Source of the DNA: CAYMJV01 sp964390545
GTDB taxonomy: Bacteria; Desulfobacterota; BSN033; UBA1163
DNA: 41,114 bases
Direction: 5' to 3'
Assembly: GCA_964390545.1 (NCBI GenBank)
Contig: CAYMJV010000018.1
Coordinates: forward strand, 1 to 41,114
The notes under the pieces are model-generated. The model was not told where the DNA came from. It worked only from the letters and a program-made list of their open reading frames with translations, and made no database searches. Every line of letters starts with the position of its first letter. The first letter of the stretch is position 1. Of the stretch, positions 14,518 through 22,725 are shown one piece after another. Both the position numbers and the translations under genes were made by a program.

Positions 14518-15237
14518 TTATCGTCGCCTCGCCAGGTTCGCTGGAAATGTGGCAATCACATGAACCAGTTTGCTAAATGGAAAAAAGATGAAGACAAGGT
14601 TGGCAAACAGGACATGAAAGACCAGAGCCCATTTGGTAGATGAAGCGGCTAGAGCCTCTGGGAAAGCAGGTCGGAAACTCAATAGGCTTTGAAGATAGGC
14701 CCGGTATCCTCCTACATGAATATCCCCGGTAAAGCGCATCAGATTTCCCATAACAACGGTAAGAATGAGCAGAACCAGAAGGATGTAATCTTCAGGGACC
14801 GACACCTCCCTGAAGGGAAAGTTCAATCGGCGAAGGAGATAATAGAGGAGTCCTACAATCAGAACGACCCCCATGAAGCCTCCGCTCCAAGAGGCAAAAC
14901 GGTCCATGCCTTTGGATCCCAGCAAATCTACCAAAGGAGTAAACTCCTGAAGGAGTCTTAGATGGCCAACAAAGGCACCCAGCAGGCCAAAGTGAAAAAG
15001 AATCGTGAAGATCCACATCCACCGGTCAAACTTGATCACCTCTGGAAAGACAAAGGAGTCTTCAGCGACTTTGAGCCATCTCTCTCCAGAGGTGTGTGGT
15101 TTTGGAAAGTAACCTGTCTTTATCCGGGTTTTCGGTGCACCCAGCCATTGGGAAATCTGGTGGGCCATGCCTATAACGAATACCCCCACAGCAACATAGA
15201 CCATCACTCCGGCCACAAGATAGGAAAACCAATCCAT
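14518..15237 (-). CDS. NarI/DsrM-like membrane cytochrome b subunit
   Basis: The 239-aa protein has about five hydrophobic segments (near residues 5-25, 72-96, 114-137, 152-170 and 205-225). Histidines occur in the segments MAHQISQWLG, LFHFGLLGAFVGHLRLL and VFHVLFANLVF, as expected for di-heme b proteins of the nitrate reductase gamma family. It would pass electrons between menaquinol and the DsrK-like protein encoded two genes downstream. It is shorter than DsrM proteins of sulfate reducers (about 330 aa). It lies between dsrE2 and tusA on the same strand. Confidence 0.8.
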   Translation of the reverse strand: MDWFSYLVAGVMVYVAVGVFVIGMAHQISQWLGAPKTRIKTGYFPKPHTSGERWLKVAEDSFVFPEVIKFDRWMWIFTILFHFGLLGAFVGHLRLLQEFTPLVDLLGSKGMDRFASWSGGFMGVVLIVGLLYYLLRRLNFPFREVSVPEDYILLVLLILTVVMGNLMRFTGDIHVGGYRAYLQSLLSFRPAFPEALAASSTKWALVFHVLFANLVFIFFPFSKLVHVIATFPANLARRR

Positions 15238-15269
15238 CTCCGTCTACCCCTTCATCCCTCATTTTCGAC

Positions 15270-15866
15270 TTAAATGAAAAGTTGAACTTTACTGTTTTTG
15301 GCCTGTTCTAAGAATGTTGCTACACCAACATATTCTAAGTTCGGGTAATCAATGAATTCTTCCCTTTTGAATCCCATCAGCCCCATGGTCATTTCGCAGA
15401 TATAGATTTTAACACCGAGTTCCGCTGCCGTCTCCACCATCTCATCCAAAGAGGCGACATTCTTCTTTTTCATCAGGGATTTCATCATCGCGGTCCCCAT
15501 CCCAGCCATGTTCATCTTTGACAATTTAATCGTATCTCGGCCTTTGGGAAGCATGAAGCCGAACATCTTCCCCATGAGATCCTTTCCGCCTGCTTTCTTT
15601 TTGGGATCTCGCAGCACCGGCGTTCCCCAGAAAGTGAAGAACATCACGGCCTCCATCCCCATGGCCACGGCACCCGTGGCAATGATAAAGGCAGCCAATA
15701 CTTTGTCCAGATCGCCGCTGAAGACGATGATGGAAACCCTGTCTTCAGCTCCGGGTTTGATATTCTCAATCTGCCTCTTGAGCTCTTCTACCTTTTTTGC
15801 CAATTCCTGCACCGTCATGATCTCCTTCTTCAGATCCTCGACTTTTTGCACCTGGGCTTCTGCCAT
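15270..15866 (-). CDS. DsrE2-type (DsrE/DsrF/DrsH-like) sulfur carrier protein
   Basis: The 198-aa protein has an N-terminal helical, probably coiled-coil segment (about residues 8-36) and then a DsrE2 fold: SIIVFSGDLDKVLAAFIIATGA, AVMFFTFWGTPVLR, and the late motif YICEMTMGLMGF with the single candidate sulfur-carrying cysteine C157. Proteins of this type work with TusA in sulfur trafficking and are often membrane associated. ATG 15866 follows GAGGGGG. It is the first gene after the promoter/operator at 15894-15945. Confidence 0.85.
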   Translation of the reverse strand: MAEAQVQKVEDLKKEIMTVQELAKKVEELKRQIENIKPGAEDRVSIIVFSGDLDKVLAAFIIATGAVAMGMEAVMFFTFWGTPVLRDPKKKAGGKDLMGKMFGFMLPKGRDTIKLSKMNMAGMGTAMMKSLMKKKNVASLDEMVETAAELGVKIYICEMTMGLMGFKREEFIDYPNLEYVGVATFLEQAKNSKVQLFI

Positions 15867-15893
15867 GATTAAACCCCCTCTCCCTAATATACT

Positions 15894-15945
15894 ATACCCC
15901 CCTATGGTATGCGTTTAGTTTAACTTCCATTTGTCCATTTGTCAA
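15894..15945 (-). promoter_or_regulatory. Sigma70-like promoter with CsoR-family-like operator for the dsrE2 operon
   Basis: On the minus strand TTGACA (15940-15945) is separated by exactly 17 bases from TAAACT (15917-15922). Immediately downstream, over the expected start site, lies ATACC-7 nt-GGTAT (15894-15910) with a run of six C/G, the G-tract-between-AT-arms layout known for CsoR/CstR operators. The word CCCCCTATG in it recurs at 12953-12961 directly before the repressor gene. Repression by the operon's own CsoR/CstR protein is inferred. Confidence 0.65.
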
Positions 15946-16107
15946 GGGAAAATTTGGGGTGATTTCCAAAAAAGTCTAGAAGTCTTCGAGGACACGCCTG
16001 CCGGCAGGTAGGGATTATGAACCAATATTACAGACTACAAATGCTTTGAAAATAGAAAAAACCATTCAATCAAGAGTGCATAGCAAAAGAGTGGAGTAAC
16101 AGGGGCG

Positions 16108-17094
16108 TTATTCTTTTCTGAAAAGGGTCCCCAGTGAGGCGGGTGGCACCGTTTGAAGGGTCTTCAGTGTACGAATCAGGAATCGCTGCATCCCCTCTGG
16201 GAGATGGTTTAAAACTCGATGCATCCATTCGGCATTGCCAAGGGTGACGAGGAGAAGCGTGAGGATCATGAGAGGAAAAGGTAATGTGGAGAAGAGTTGG
16301 GTTGGAATATTCGGCATCACACTCTGAAGAAGGTTCGCCGCGGTCTGCAAGGCGACGAAAAAGTAGGCACCCAGTGCAGCGCGGAGGGGTTGCCAGCCGC
16401 CAAAGATGACAATGGCGAGGGCAATCCAACCTGTCCCTTCGATTCCATAAGGTCGGGCCCAACCAGGCTTGACCATGAGGGAGAAGGATGCTCCTCCCAA
16501 CCCCACCAATGCCCCACCGACCAGCGTATAAACATAACGCATGACCGGGACGTTCACACCCCGTACGAAGGCAGCAGCGGGCCGTTCACCCAAACCTTGT
16601 AAATTTAGCCCAGAACGAGTCTTAAACATATAAGCCCATCCTACGAAAATCGCCAGTAGACTGAGGTAGACGACAGGATTCTGATCGAATAGAATCGGGC
16701 CGACCACAGGGAGATCGACCAGACCAGGGATCGGCGTGTGTGAAACCTGAGGTCCGGGAATATGAGCATAGGGATTTCCAATCACATAAGCCAAGTCTCG
16801 ACTCAACAGAGTTAAAACAAAGCCTGTTGCGACCTGCGGTTGATGGAGTGTCAAACTAACGAAGGCGATGATGAATGCAATCAATGCGCCTACTCCCATG
16901 CCAGCACAGAAACCCAGGATGACATTCTCCGTGTGGAGGGCAACGATGAACCCGACCATCGCTGTGAGCAACATGGAGCCATCCAGAGACAGGTTAATGA
17001 CGCCGGCCTTCTCTGTAATGGTTTCCCCCAAAACAGCAAACAGGATTGGAGGTGAGGCAGCCAGCACAGAAGCAATGAGAATGGAGAAATCCAT
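16108..17094 (-). CDS. ABC transporter permease, BMP/nucleoside (YufQ/RbsC-like) type
   Basis: The 328-aa hydrophobic protein (about 8-10 segments) has the early motif GETITEKAGVINLSLDGSML, typical of the second permease of nucleoside-type BMP ABC systems, and the inner loop KTRSGLNLQGLGERPAAAFVRGVNV that contacts the ATPase. Its ATG at 17094 is three bases after the stop of the first permease, so the two are coupled. The family imports nucleosides (for example YufNOPQ) or simple sugars; the substrate here is not determined by the sequence. Confidence 0.88.
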   Translation of the reverse strand: MDFSILIASVLAASPPILFAVLGETITEKAGVINLSLDGSMLLTAMVGFIVALHTENVILGFCAGMGVGALIAFIIAFVSLTLHQPQVATGFVLTLLSRDLAYVIGNPYAHIPGPQVSHTPIPGLVDLPVVGPILFDQNPVVYLSLLAIFVGWAYMFKTRSGLNLQGLGERPAAAFVRGVNVPVMRYVYTLVGGALVGLGGASFSLMVKPGWARPYGIEGTGWIALAIVIFGGWQPLRAALGAYFFVALQTAANLLQSVMPNIPTQLFSTLPFPLMILTLLLVTLGNAEWMHRVLNHLPEGMQRFLIRTLKTLQTVPPASLGTLFRKE

Positions 17095-17097
17095 CTT

Positions 17098-18147
17098 TCA
17101 CTTCCCCCGTCTAGAAAGCAACCGGGATTGGAGACCTTTAGTAACAAGGATCGAGAGCACCAGCATCCCCTGAATCACGCCTCCCAAGGAGGAGTCGAGC
17201 TGGCGCTGAAGAGCCAGTTGAAGGCTCCCCATTGAAATCGCTGCAAAGAAGAAAGAGAGGGGTACACTCCAGAAAGCGCTGAGGTTTGCTAATAGAACGA
17301 CGAGAATGGCTAAGAACCCATAACCACTTGAGATGAGTGGAAAGAGATTATGGCGGGCACTCGTGCCGACGACAAGGACCCAACCTGCCAGACCAGCCAA
17401 AGCCCCACATAGTCCAAAGGCCGAGAGCATGTGTTGCTGAACAGGAATTCCTTTCAAGAAGGCTGCACGCAAATTTTTCCCGATCGCCTTCAGTTGTAAT
17501 CCGAAGTGAGTCCCTCGCAGCGCCCAACCTACAAGCGCCATGGCCATCAGTCCCAATAAGACTTCGATGGGGCTAACTTGAAACCCCTTGAACGCGGGTA
17601 ACCAAAGTGAGGACGGAAAGGGTTGTGTGCCACTCGTTGAACCGATGCCCGGCCTTTTCCAAGGACCAAGTACCAGGTAGACCGTGAGACTTCCAGCAAT
17701 AAAATTAAGTCCTAAGCCACCAAAGATTTCATTCACATTGCCATAGAGCCTGAGGGCGCCGGCGAGCATCCCCCAACATGCGCCACCCATGAGACCAGCC
17801 AACGCTGCCAGGACCAAAACGACAGCGGGCTGAAGAGAGTCTTGAAGTGTTTGCATCAGCCCCGTAGCAAATAGAGCACCCATGATGATCTGACCTTCAA
17901 TGCCGATATTCCAGAGGCCAGCAGCGAATGTCACCAACAATCCTGCTGAACAGAATAGCACTGGAACCCATGCAGTCATCACATAGGCCAACTTGGTCGA
18001 GGAGCCGAAAGCACCGGACAGAATAAGAGCAACGGCATCCAATGGAGAGGCGCCCAAAATGAGCAAAATGAATGCGCTGAAGACGAGTGCGGAAAGGATT
18101 GCAATGATCCGGAGAAGATGGCTCGGTTGGATCGCCCAATTATTCAA
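17098..18147 (-). CDS. ABC transporter permease, BMP/nucleoside (YufP-like) type
   Basis: The 349-aa membrane protein has the features of the first permease of these systems: GLWNIGIEGQIIMGALFATGL and a loop ALRGTHFGLQLKAIGKNLRAAFLKGI. It starts at TTG 18147 and overlaps the end of the ATPase gene by eight bases, so translation is probably coupled. The two permeases would form a heterodimeric channel in the inner membrane. Confidence 0.88.
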   Translation of the reverse strand: MNNWAIQPSHLLRIIAILSALVFSAFILLILGASPLDAVALILSGAFGSSTKLAYVMTAWVPVLFCSAGLLVTFAAGLWNIGIEGQIIMGALFATGLMQTLQDSLQPAVVLVLAALAGLMGGACWGMLAGALRLYGNVNEIFGGLGLNFIAGSLTVYLVLGPWKRPGIGSTSGTQPFPSSLWLPAFKGFQVSPIEVLLGLMAMALVGWALRGTHFGLQLKAIGKNLRAAFLKGIPVQQHMLSAFGLCGALAGLAGWVLVVGTSARHNLFPLISSGYGFLAILVVLLANLSAFWSVPLSFFFAAISMGSLQLALQRQLDSSLGGVIQGMLVLSILVTKGLQSRLLSRRGK

Positions 18148-19603
18148 AGCCTCTGCCTCCTATGGATTCGCCCAACTGCAAAGTATTAGCCTCGCAGGTC
18201 TCCAAGATGCGCACCTTTCCACCAAAGAAGATCAGGATGCGGTCACTTCGATCGAGCAGCTCATCCAGGTCAGAGGAGATGAAGAGGATAACCGTTCCTT
18301 GCTGGGTCCGATTCAGTAACAATTTCCAAATGTACTCCGTAGACTCTATATCGAGTCCGCGTGTAGGGTGCTCCATTAAGAGGAGCTTTGGTTCAGAAGG
18401 TAAGAGCGCGAGAAGTGCCCTCTGCTGATTGCCACCCGAAAGTTCTTCAACAAGGGTGTCCGGTTGTCCTTTGATGTTGTACGCTTCGATACGTTGAGTG
18501 GCAGTCCCCATGGCCAAGGTCCAATCGACAAAAAAGGAGGGATGTTGATCAACCAAGGCTGCATGCTCTGTCAATGTCATTCCGGCGATCAGACCTTCTT
18601 CCAAACGGGCTGCAGGCATATAGGCAACACCCGCTTCGACAAAGTGGCGAAACGGTCTTCCGGTCATATCCTGAGCAGCAATCCGTATACGGCCCGCTGA
18701 AGGCCTTAGCAATCCGGCACAGACCTTCAAAACCAGGTGCTGGCCGCTGCCCTCCAAACCCGCAAGCCCAATCACTTCACCCGATCGTACCTCAAGGGAA
18801 AGGCCTTTCACTTCAAGCCGCCAGTCGCTCACCGTGATGTTCTCCAACTCGAGAAGGGGTTTGCCGAATGCCACAGCACATCGCCTGCCAACCGTGAGGG
18901 TTCGGCCAAACATCATCTGTACAAGTTCTTCCGTTGGACAGGGCATGATCGCTTCACCTGTGACCTTGCCATGTGCCATGACCGTTACCATACTGCACAA
19001 ACTTCTCACCTCTTCTAATTTATGGGACACAAAGATCACGGTCTTGCCTTGCCCTGCCAATTGATGAAGCGTTTCAAACAGTTTCTCTTTCTGCTGAGCC
19101 GAGATCGCTGTAGTGGGTTCATCGAGAATGAGAACGCTCACCCCCAGTCTCAACAAACGAATGATTTCAAGTTGTTGCCTCTCACCAATACTCAAATCAG
19201 AGACCAAGGCATCAGGGTCAAGCTTGAAATCAAATTGAGATGCCAACTCGATCAGCCTGCTTCGGTTTCGGTGCCGATCCAGCCACCAACCTTCAGGGGA
19301 GCCTAATAGAAAATTGTCAATGACGCGGAGGGCTGGAAAGTCCAGAGGATCCTGGTGCAGCATGCCAACGCCGAGAGCGACTGACTCGGCAGGGGAACGG
19401 AAACGAACGGGTCTGCCATTGAGTAGAATCTCGCCTCGATCAGGAGAGAGAAATCCCGAAAGGACTTTCATCAGGGTACTCTTTCCTGCTCCGTTTTCAC
19501 CTAACACCCCATGGAGAGTACCCGGCTCGATCGATAATGTCACACCGTCATTGGCACGAATGGTTCCGAAATATTTTTGGATATCTCTGAGTTCGACCTT
19601 CAT
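18140..19603 (-). CDS. ABC transporter ATPase with two nucleotide-binding domains (YufO/RbsA-like)
   Basis: The 487-aa protein has two fused ATPase domains. The first has Walker A GENGAGKST (35-43), signature LSIGE (137-141) and Walker B LILDEPT (158-164). In the second the Walker A is degenerate (GLEGSGQ) while LSGGNQQ is kept, the usual asymmetry of sugar/nucleoside ATPases of the RbsA/MglA group. It couples ATP hydrolysis to transport by the two permeases encoded next. ATG 19603 lies just after an intrinsic terminator-like hairpin, so its expression is likely lower than that of the binding protein. Confidence 0.92.
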   Translation of the reverse strand: MKVELRDIQKYFGTIRANDGVTLSIEPGTLHGVLGENGAGKSTLMKVLSGFLSPDRGEILLNGRPVRFRSPAESVALGVGMLHQDPLDFPALRVIDNFLLGSPEGWWLDRHRNRSRLIELASQFDFKLDPDALVSDLSIGERQQLEIIRLLRLGVSVLILDEPTTAISAQQKEKLFETLHQLAGQGKTVIFVSHKLEEVRSLCSMVTVMAHGKVTGEAIMPCPTEELVQMMFGRTLTVGRRCAVAFGKPLLELENITVSDWRLEVKGLSLEVRSGEVIGLAGLEGSGQHLVLKVCAGLLRPSAGRIRIAAQDMTGRPFRHFVEAGVAYMPAARLEEGLIAGMTLTEHAALVDQHPSFFVDWTLAMGTATQRIEAYNIKGQPDTLVEELSGGNQQRALLALLPSEPKLLLMEHPTRGLDIESTEYIWKLLLNRTQQGTVILFISSDLDELLDRSDRILIFFGGKVRILETCEANTLQLGESIGGRGFE

Positions 19604-19608
19604 GGTTT

Positions 19609-19673
19609 AAAAAAAAGACGAATGACAGCGAATTTTCCTAATGCTCCATTCAAATTATTCGCCGTCATTCGTC
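19609..19673 (-). terminator. Intercistronic terminator/attenuator between the BMP gene and the ATPase gene
   Basis: On the minus strand a 17-bp nearly perfect stem (GACGAATGACGGCGAAT with ATTCGCTGTCATTCGTC; one mismatch) is followed directly by eight T. The stop of the lipoprotein gene is 18 bases upstream and the ATPase start lies six bases after the T-run. Such partial terminators are common after solute-binding-protein genes and set the ratio of binder to membrane parts. Confidence 0.8.
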
Positions 19674-19690
19674 TCATTCGGGAAAACAAT

Positions 19691-20914
19691 CTATTTACTC
19701 GGGCCTTCCATTCCTTTCAGGAGTTGCGGCAAGTACCAGACCTGAAGATCTGTGGCTACCTCGCCCTCCTTGAGATAGACTTTTCCGTCCTGGAATTGGA
19801 GTGGGCCTTTGAACAGATGGATAGAGCCATCCGCCAACCCTTTGATGAAGGTATCCACCTTCACAGCATTCTCTTGGCTCAGGGCTTTACCTTTCATAAA
19901 GCCTACTGCGCTCGAATCTGGGTCATTGATATCTTTCCAGTCCGGACCGTTCCAGTCCCAATATTGGTTCCATTTGGCTTCCATCACCAGCTTCATAGCC
20001 TTGAGGTAGGCTGGTCCCCAGTTGAAATAGGGAGCGCCAAGACAAACGTCCTCCCCTTCTCTGCAGCCATCCTTATAGTCATATTGGATCGCCCAGACCT
20101 TCTTTCCTGCTTTGGCCCTCTTATTGGCTTCAATGAGCGCCTCCGTTGTATCGATTCCAGATATCACCACATCATAGCCGGTATTGTAAAAGTCAGCCGC
20201 GACTTTTGCCGGATCGAGAGTCTGGCCTGGGATATTGAACCAGAACCCGATCCAAGTCACCTTGAATTTCAGTTTCTTGGGATCCCTTTTGAGTATGTTG
20301 GTCCAAGTATATTTGGCCCCCAAGTAAGCCGATGCAGCCAGCCGACGGGTTTCATCATTGATCAGAGGACCGAGATAACCAATTTTACCTGTCTTCGTTG
20401 TCAAGGCTGCAGTACAACCAGCGATCATCTTGCCATACTCCATTCTTCCCATAAAGTTGCTCAAGTTCTTAGGGGCCTTGAAGTCCTTTCCTTCCTTCCA
20501 CGCATGGTCTCCTGAGACATTGATGAAGGGCATATTCGGATGTTTGTTGGCTGCTTCGAGTGTGCCATCCTTGAAGTCGTCCGAAGTGGTGAAGATGATC
20601 TTGGCCCCCTTGGAAACCAGATCATCCACCACCTGTGGCACCGTGACGCCTGGTTTAGCCCCCGGGTTGACATTATCTACGTAGATCATCTTTGCATTAG
20701 GGATTTTCGATTCGACGTACTTGCCTGCAGCATAATGGGCTTCGCTCCAGCCGTGGTCATTATAGGGTCCAACCAGAATGACACCGAAGGTGACAGGGGC
20801 TGTTTCTGGAGCTTTTGCAGATTCCGGTTTCTTCTTTTCGCCGCAGGCTGTTAGCAACATCATAATAGCAGTGAGAAGGACTATAGGTATCCAAATCTTT
20901 TTCCGTTCCATCAT
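19691..20914 (-). CDS. BMP-family (PnrA-like) solute-binding lipoprotein
   Basis: The 407-aa precursor has a signal sequence with a lipobox LLTAC (Cys24 as lipid anchor) and a charged linker KKKPESAKAPETAP. A PnrA/BmpA-type domain follows, with GPYNDHGWSEAHYAAGKYVE, IIFTTSDDFKDGTLEAA and MEYGKMIAG blocks. BMP proteins of known function bind purine nucleosides, and the companion ATPase and permeases are of that class. ATG 20914 follows AGGAGGAG. It is the first gene of the transporter operon, behind a good promoter at 20971-20999. Confidence 0.9.
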   Translation of the reverse strand: MMERKKIWIPIVLLTAIMMLLTACGEKKKPESAKAPETAPVTFGVILVGPYNDHGWSEAHYAAGKYVESKIPNAKMIYVDNVNPGAKPGVTVPQVVDDLVSKGAKIIFTTSDDFKDGTLEAANKHPNMPFINVSGDHAWKEGKDFKAPKNLSNFMGRMEYGKMIAGCTAALTTKTGKIGYLGPLINDETRRLAASAYLGAKYTWTNILKRDPKKLKFKVTWIGFWFNIPGQTLDPAKVAADFYNTGYDVVISGIDTTEALIEANKRAKAGKKVWAIQYDYKDGCREGEDVCLGAPYFNWGPAYLKAMKLVMEAKWNQYWDWNGPDWKDINDPDSSAVGFMKGKALSQENAVKVDTFIKGLADGSIHLFKGPLQFQDGKVYLKEGEVATDLQVWYLPQLLKGMEGPSK

Positions 20915-20970
20915 GTGATCTCCTCCTAAGAGTTAATTTTGAAAGGAATGGCTCCCCTCTGGGTGAAAGC

Positions 20971-20999
20971 AGTATATTATAAAGGGCAGATGGTGTCAA
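20971..20999 (-). promoter_or_regulatory. Sigma70-like promoter of the BMP transporter operon
   Basis: On the minus strand TTGACA (20994-20999), a 17-base spacer and TATACT (20971-20976) form a near-consensus promoter. The leader to the ATG at 20914 is about 50 bases, too short for a known purine riboswitch. Confidence 0.7.
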
Positions 21000-21023
21000 A
21001 AGAAAAGGATGGATACCGTTTGA

Positions 21024-21686
21024 TTATCTCTTCCTTAGAATAGGTTCGGAATAATAGGCGGTGACCTGTTCGTTGCTGTGGCCGGTGTCGGTTTGGATGC
21101 CGATGGCTAGAACACCGGGAAATTCTGTTCCGAAGGCTGTTTTGAAATCTTTTTGGATATTCCTCATTTCATATACCCATTGCCCTGCCTTTCCGTCCCC
21201 GGATTCCAGGACAAAAACTTTACAATCCTTCTCTCCGGGGTGATCAAAGGCATGGCTTTTAGGAAGACGAGTCGCCCAGATGTATTCAATTTTCAAACCG
21301 ACGGGTTCCCCCCCTCCAAAGATCCTGTAACTCTTTTCTTTCCCGAAGACGATCAGGACCCGGGCGGCAGCATCAAATCGGTCCTTTTTCGTTTCGATGG
21401 CAGAATGCACCACATTCGATATCTTCCATCCCCATGAGAGGACGGGATAGTTCTTCTCCTTCTCTTTTACCTCCTTGAAAAGCGAGGATCGGCCGCCTAG
21501 GCTTTCGGCTTTGATGATCCCTTTTCCGGCTCTCGAATATTGGGTAGAAGGGACAGCAAAGGAGGATACCATCTTCCATCCTTTGACCGGTGACTCCTCT
21601 TCCTTGGGTTTCTCCGGCTCTTGAGAGAAGAAAGGGATCTGAGCCAAAATGAAAACGAGGCTGAGAGAGGCTAATAAAATTTTCAT
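21024..21686 (-). CDS. Secreted DUF3047 protein
   Basis: The 220-aa protein has an N-terminal signal sequence (about residues 1-20, ending near FSQEPEK) and the DUF3047 features YPVLSWGWKISNVV, AARVLIVFGK and TDTGHSNEQVTAYYSEPIL. The domain is a predicted beta-sandwich of unknown function exported to the periplasm. It is divergent from the lytic transglycosylase gene, with only 74 AT-rich bases between them. Confidence 0.8.
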   Translation of the reverse strand: MKILLASLSLVFILAQIPFFSQEPEKPKEEESPVKGWKMVSSFAVPSTQYSRAGKGIIKAESLGGRSSLFKEVKEKEKNYPVLSWGWKISNVVHSAIETKKDRFDAAARVLIVFGKEKSYRIFGGGEPVGLKIEYIWATRLPKSHAFDHPGEKDCKVFVLESGDGKAGQWVYEMRNIQKDFKTAFGTEFPGVLAIGIQTDTGHSNEQVTAYYSEPILRKR

Positions 21687-21760
21687 TTCTTTGGCTCAAT
21701 TATACAATATTTTCATTTAAGACATTGAAAAATAAATGAGAACCTGCTAAATTTCGACTG

Positions 21761-22642
21761 ATGATTAACCGTAGGTCGGATCATAGGATTCGCTATTTAA
21801 TTCTAATCCTCCTTGTGATGTCCTCTTCTGGAGCCTATGGAAACGAATCCGATGAAATCCCCTCTTTTTATCAACCTTTAATCTACCGTCTCTCACAGGA
21901 AGGATTTGACTTCGAATTCTTATCAAGATTGTTTTCAGATTCTCGGGCAGAGTTCCTCCCTGCCCTGACGACAATCTCCCTCTATTCCAATGAGATGCCG
22001 GAACGATATACCCAATTTCTCAGCCCGGAATTGATCCTTTTATCAAAAAAATTTCTCAATCATAATTTCAAAACCTTGAGACAGATGGAAAAACGATTCC
22101 AAGTAGATAAGGAAGTGGCGGTTGCCATCCTCCTGGTGGAATCAAGATTTGGGGAGAATATTGGAAGATTTCGCGTCCTCCCCACACTCGCCAGCATCGC
22201 TCTCATGGGCTCTCCAGAGAACCTCCGTAAGAATTGTGATACCTTCCGAGAATTGGATCCCGAAGTATCGTGTGAATGGATAGAGAGTCGGTCCAGAAGG
22301 AAGGCCGAATGGGCTTATCAAGAACTGAAATGTTTTCTCAATATCATTCGCCAGGAGAAGATCGATCCTTTGGAGGTCTTTGGATCACATGCGGGGGCCA
22401 TGGGCATGGCTCAATTCATACCTTCCAGTTATCTCAATTATGCCTTGAGCGAAGAGAGTTTTGAGAAGTGGCTCCTCAGCCGAGAGGAGGCGATCTTTAG
22501 CATTGGAAATTACTTAAAGTCTCATGGGTGGCAAAAGAACCTGCCCCTACAAAAGAAAAAGCGCATTCTCTGGGCTTATAACCGAAGTGAACCTTATGTA
22601 GAAACCGTCCTTCAGGTGGCGCAGAAACTAAAACAAAAATAA
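21761..22642 (+). CDS. MltB-like lytic murein transglycosylase
   Basis: The 293-aa protein has an N-terminal signal segment (residues 10-27), the catalytic-helix motif AILLVESRFGENIG with probable acid Glu127, and the later GAMGMAQFIPSSYLNYA block characteristic of the SLT domain of MltB-type enzymes (GH103-like). It cleaves the MurNAc-GlcNAc bond of peptidoglycan to form 1,6-anhydro ends in the periplasm. No peptidoglycan-binding domain follows. A strong hairpin at 22691-22720 ends the transcript. No clear ribosome binding site is seen before ATG 21761. Confidence 0.87.
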   Translation: MINRRSDHRIRYLILILLVMSSSGAYGNESDEIPSFYQPLIYRLSQEGFDFEFLSRLFSDSRAEFLPALTTISLYSNEMPERYTQFLSPELILLSKKFLNHNFKTLRQMEKRFQVDKEVAVAILLVESRFGENIGRFRVLPTLASIALMGSPENLRKNCDTFRELDPEVSCEWIESRSRRKAEWAYQELKCFLNIIRQEKIDPLEVFGSHAGAMGMAQFIPSSYLNYALSEESFEKWLLSREEAIFSIGNYLKSHGWQKNLPLQKKKRILWAYNRSEPYVETVLQVAQKLKQK

Positions 22643-22690
22643 GGGCGTGTTTCAAATCTCGCAATCCTCGAAGATCCGCTCAGAAGTGAT

Positions 22691-22724
22691 TAAGCCCTGG
22701 GAGGGTTCTCCCAGGGCTTACTTT
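22691..22724. terminator. Intrinsic terminator between convergent mltB-like and membrane-protein genes
   Basis: A perfect stem TAAGCCCTGGGAG-GGTT-CTCCCAGGGCTTA is followed by CTTTATTAT on the plus strand. On the minus strand the 3' side is AT-moderate (ATCACTTC), so it serves mainly the plus-strand gene and possibly both. Confidence 0.8.
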
Positions 22725-22725
22725 A

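Noticed and set aside
19577..20515. A 312-codon plus-strand frame opposite the BMP lipoprotein gene
   Set aside because: It is antisense to a clear lipoprotein gene with family motifs and operon context, and its product resembles no family.
20915..20964. Purine-type riboswitch in the leader of the BMP operon
   Set aside because: The leader is only about 50 bases and has no three-way-junction pairing.
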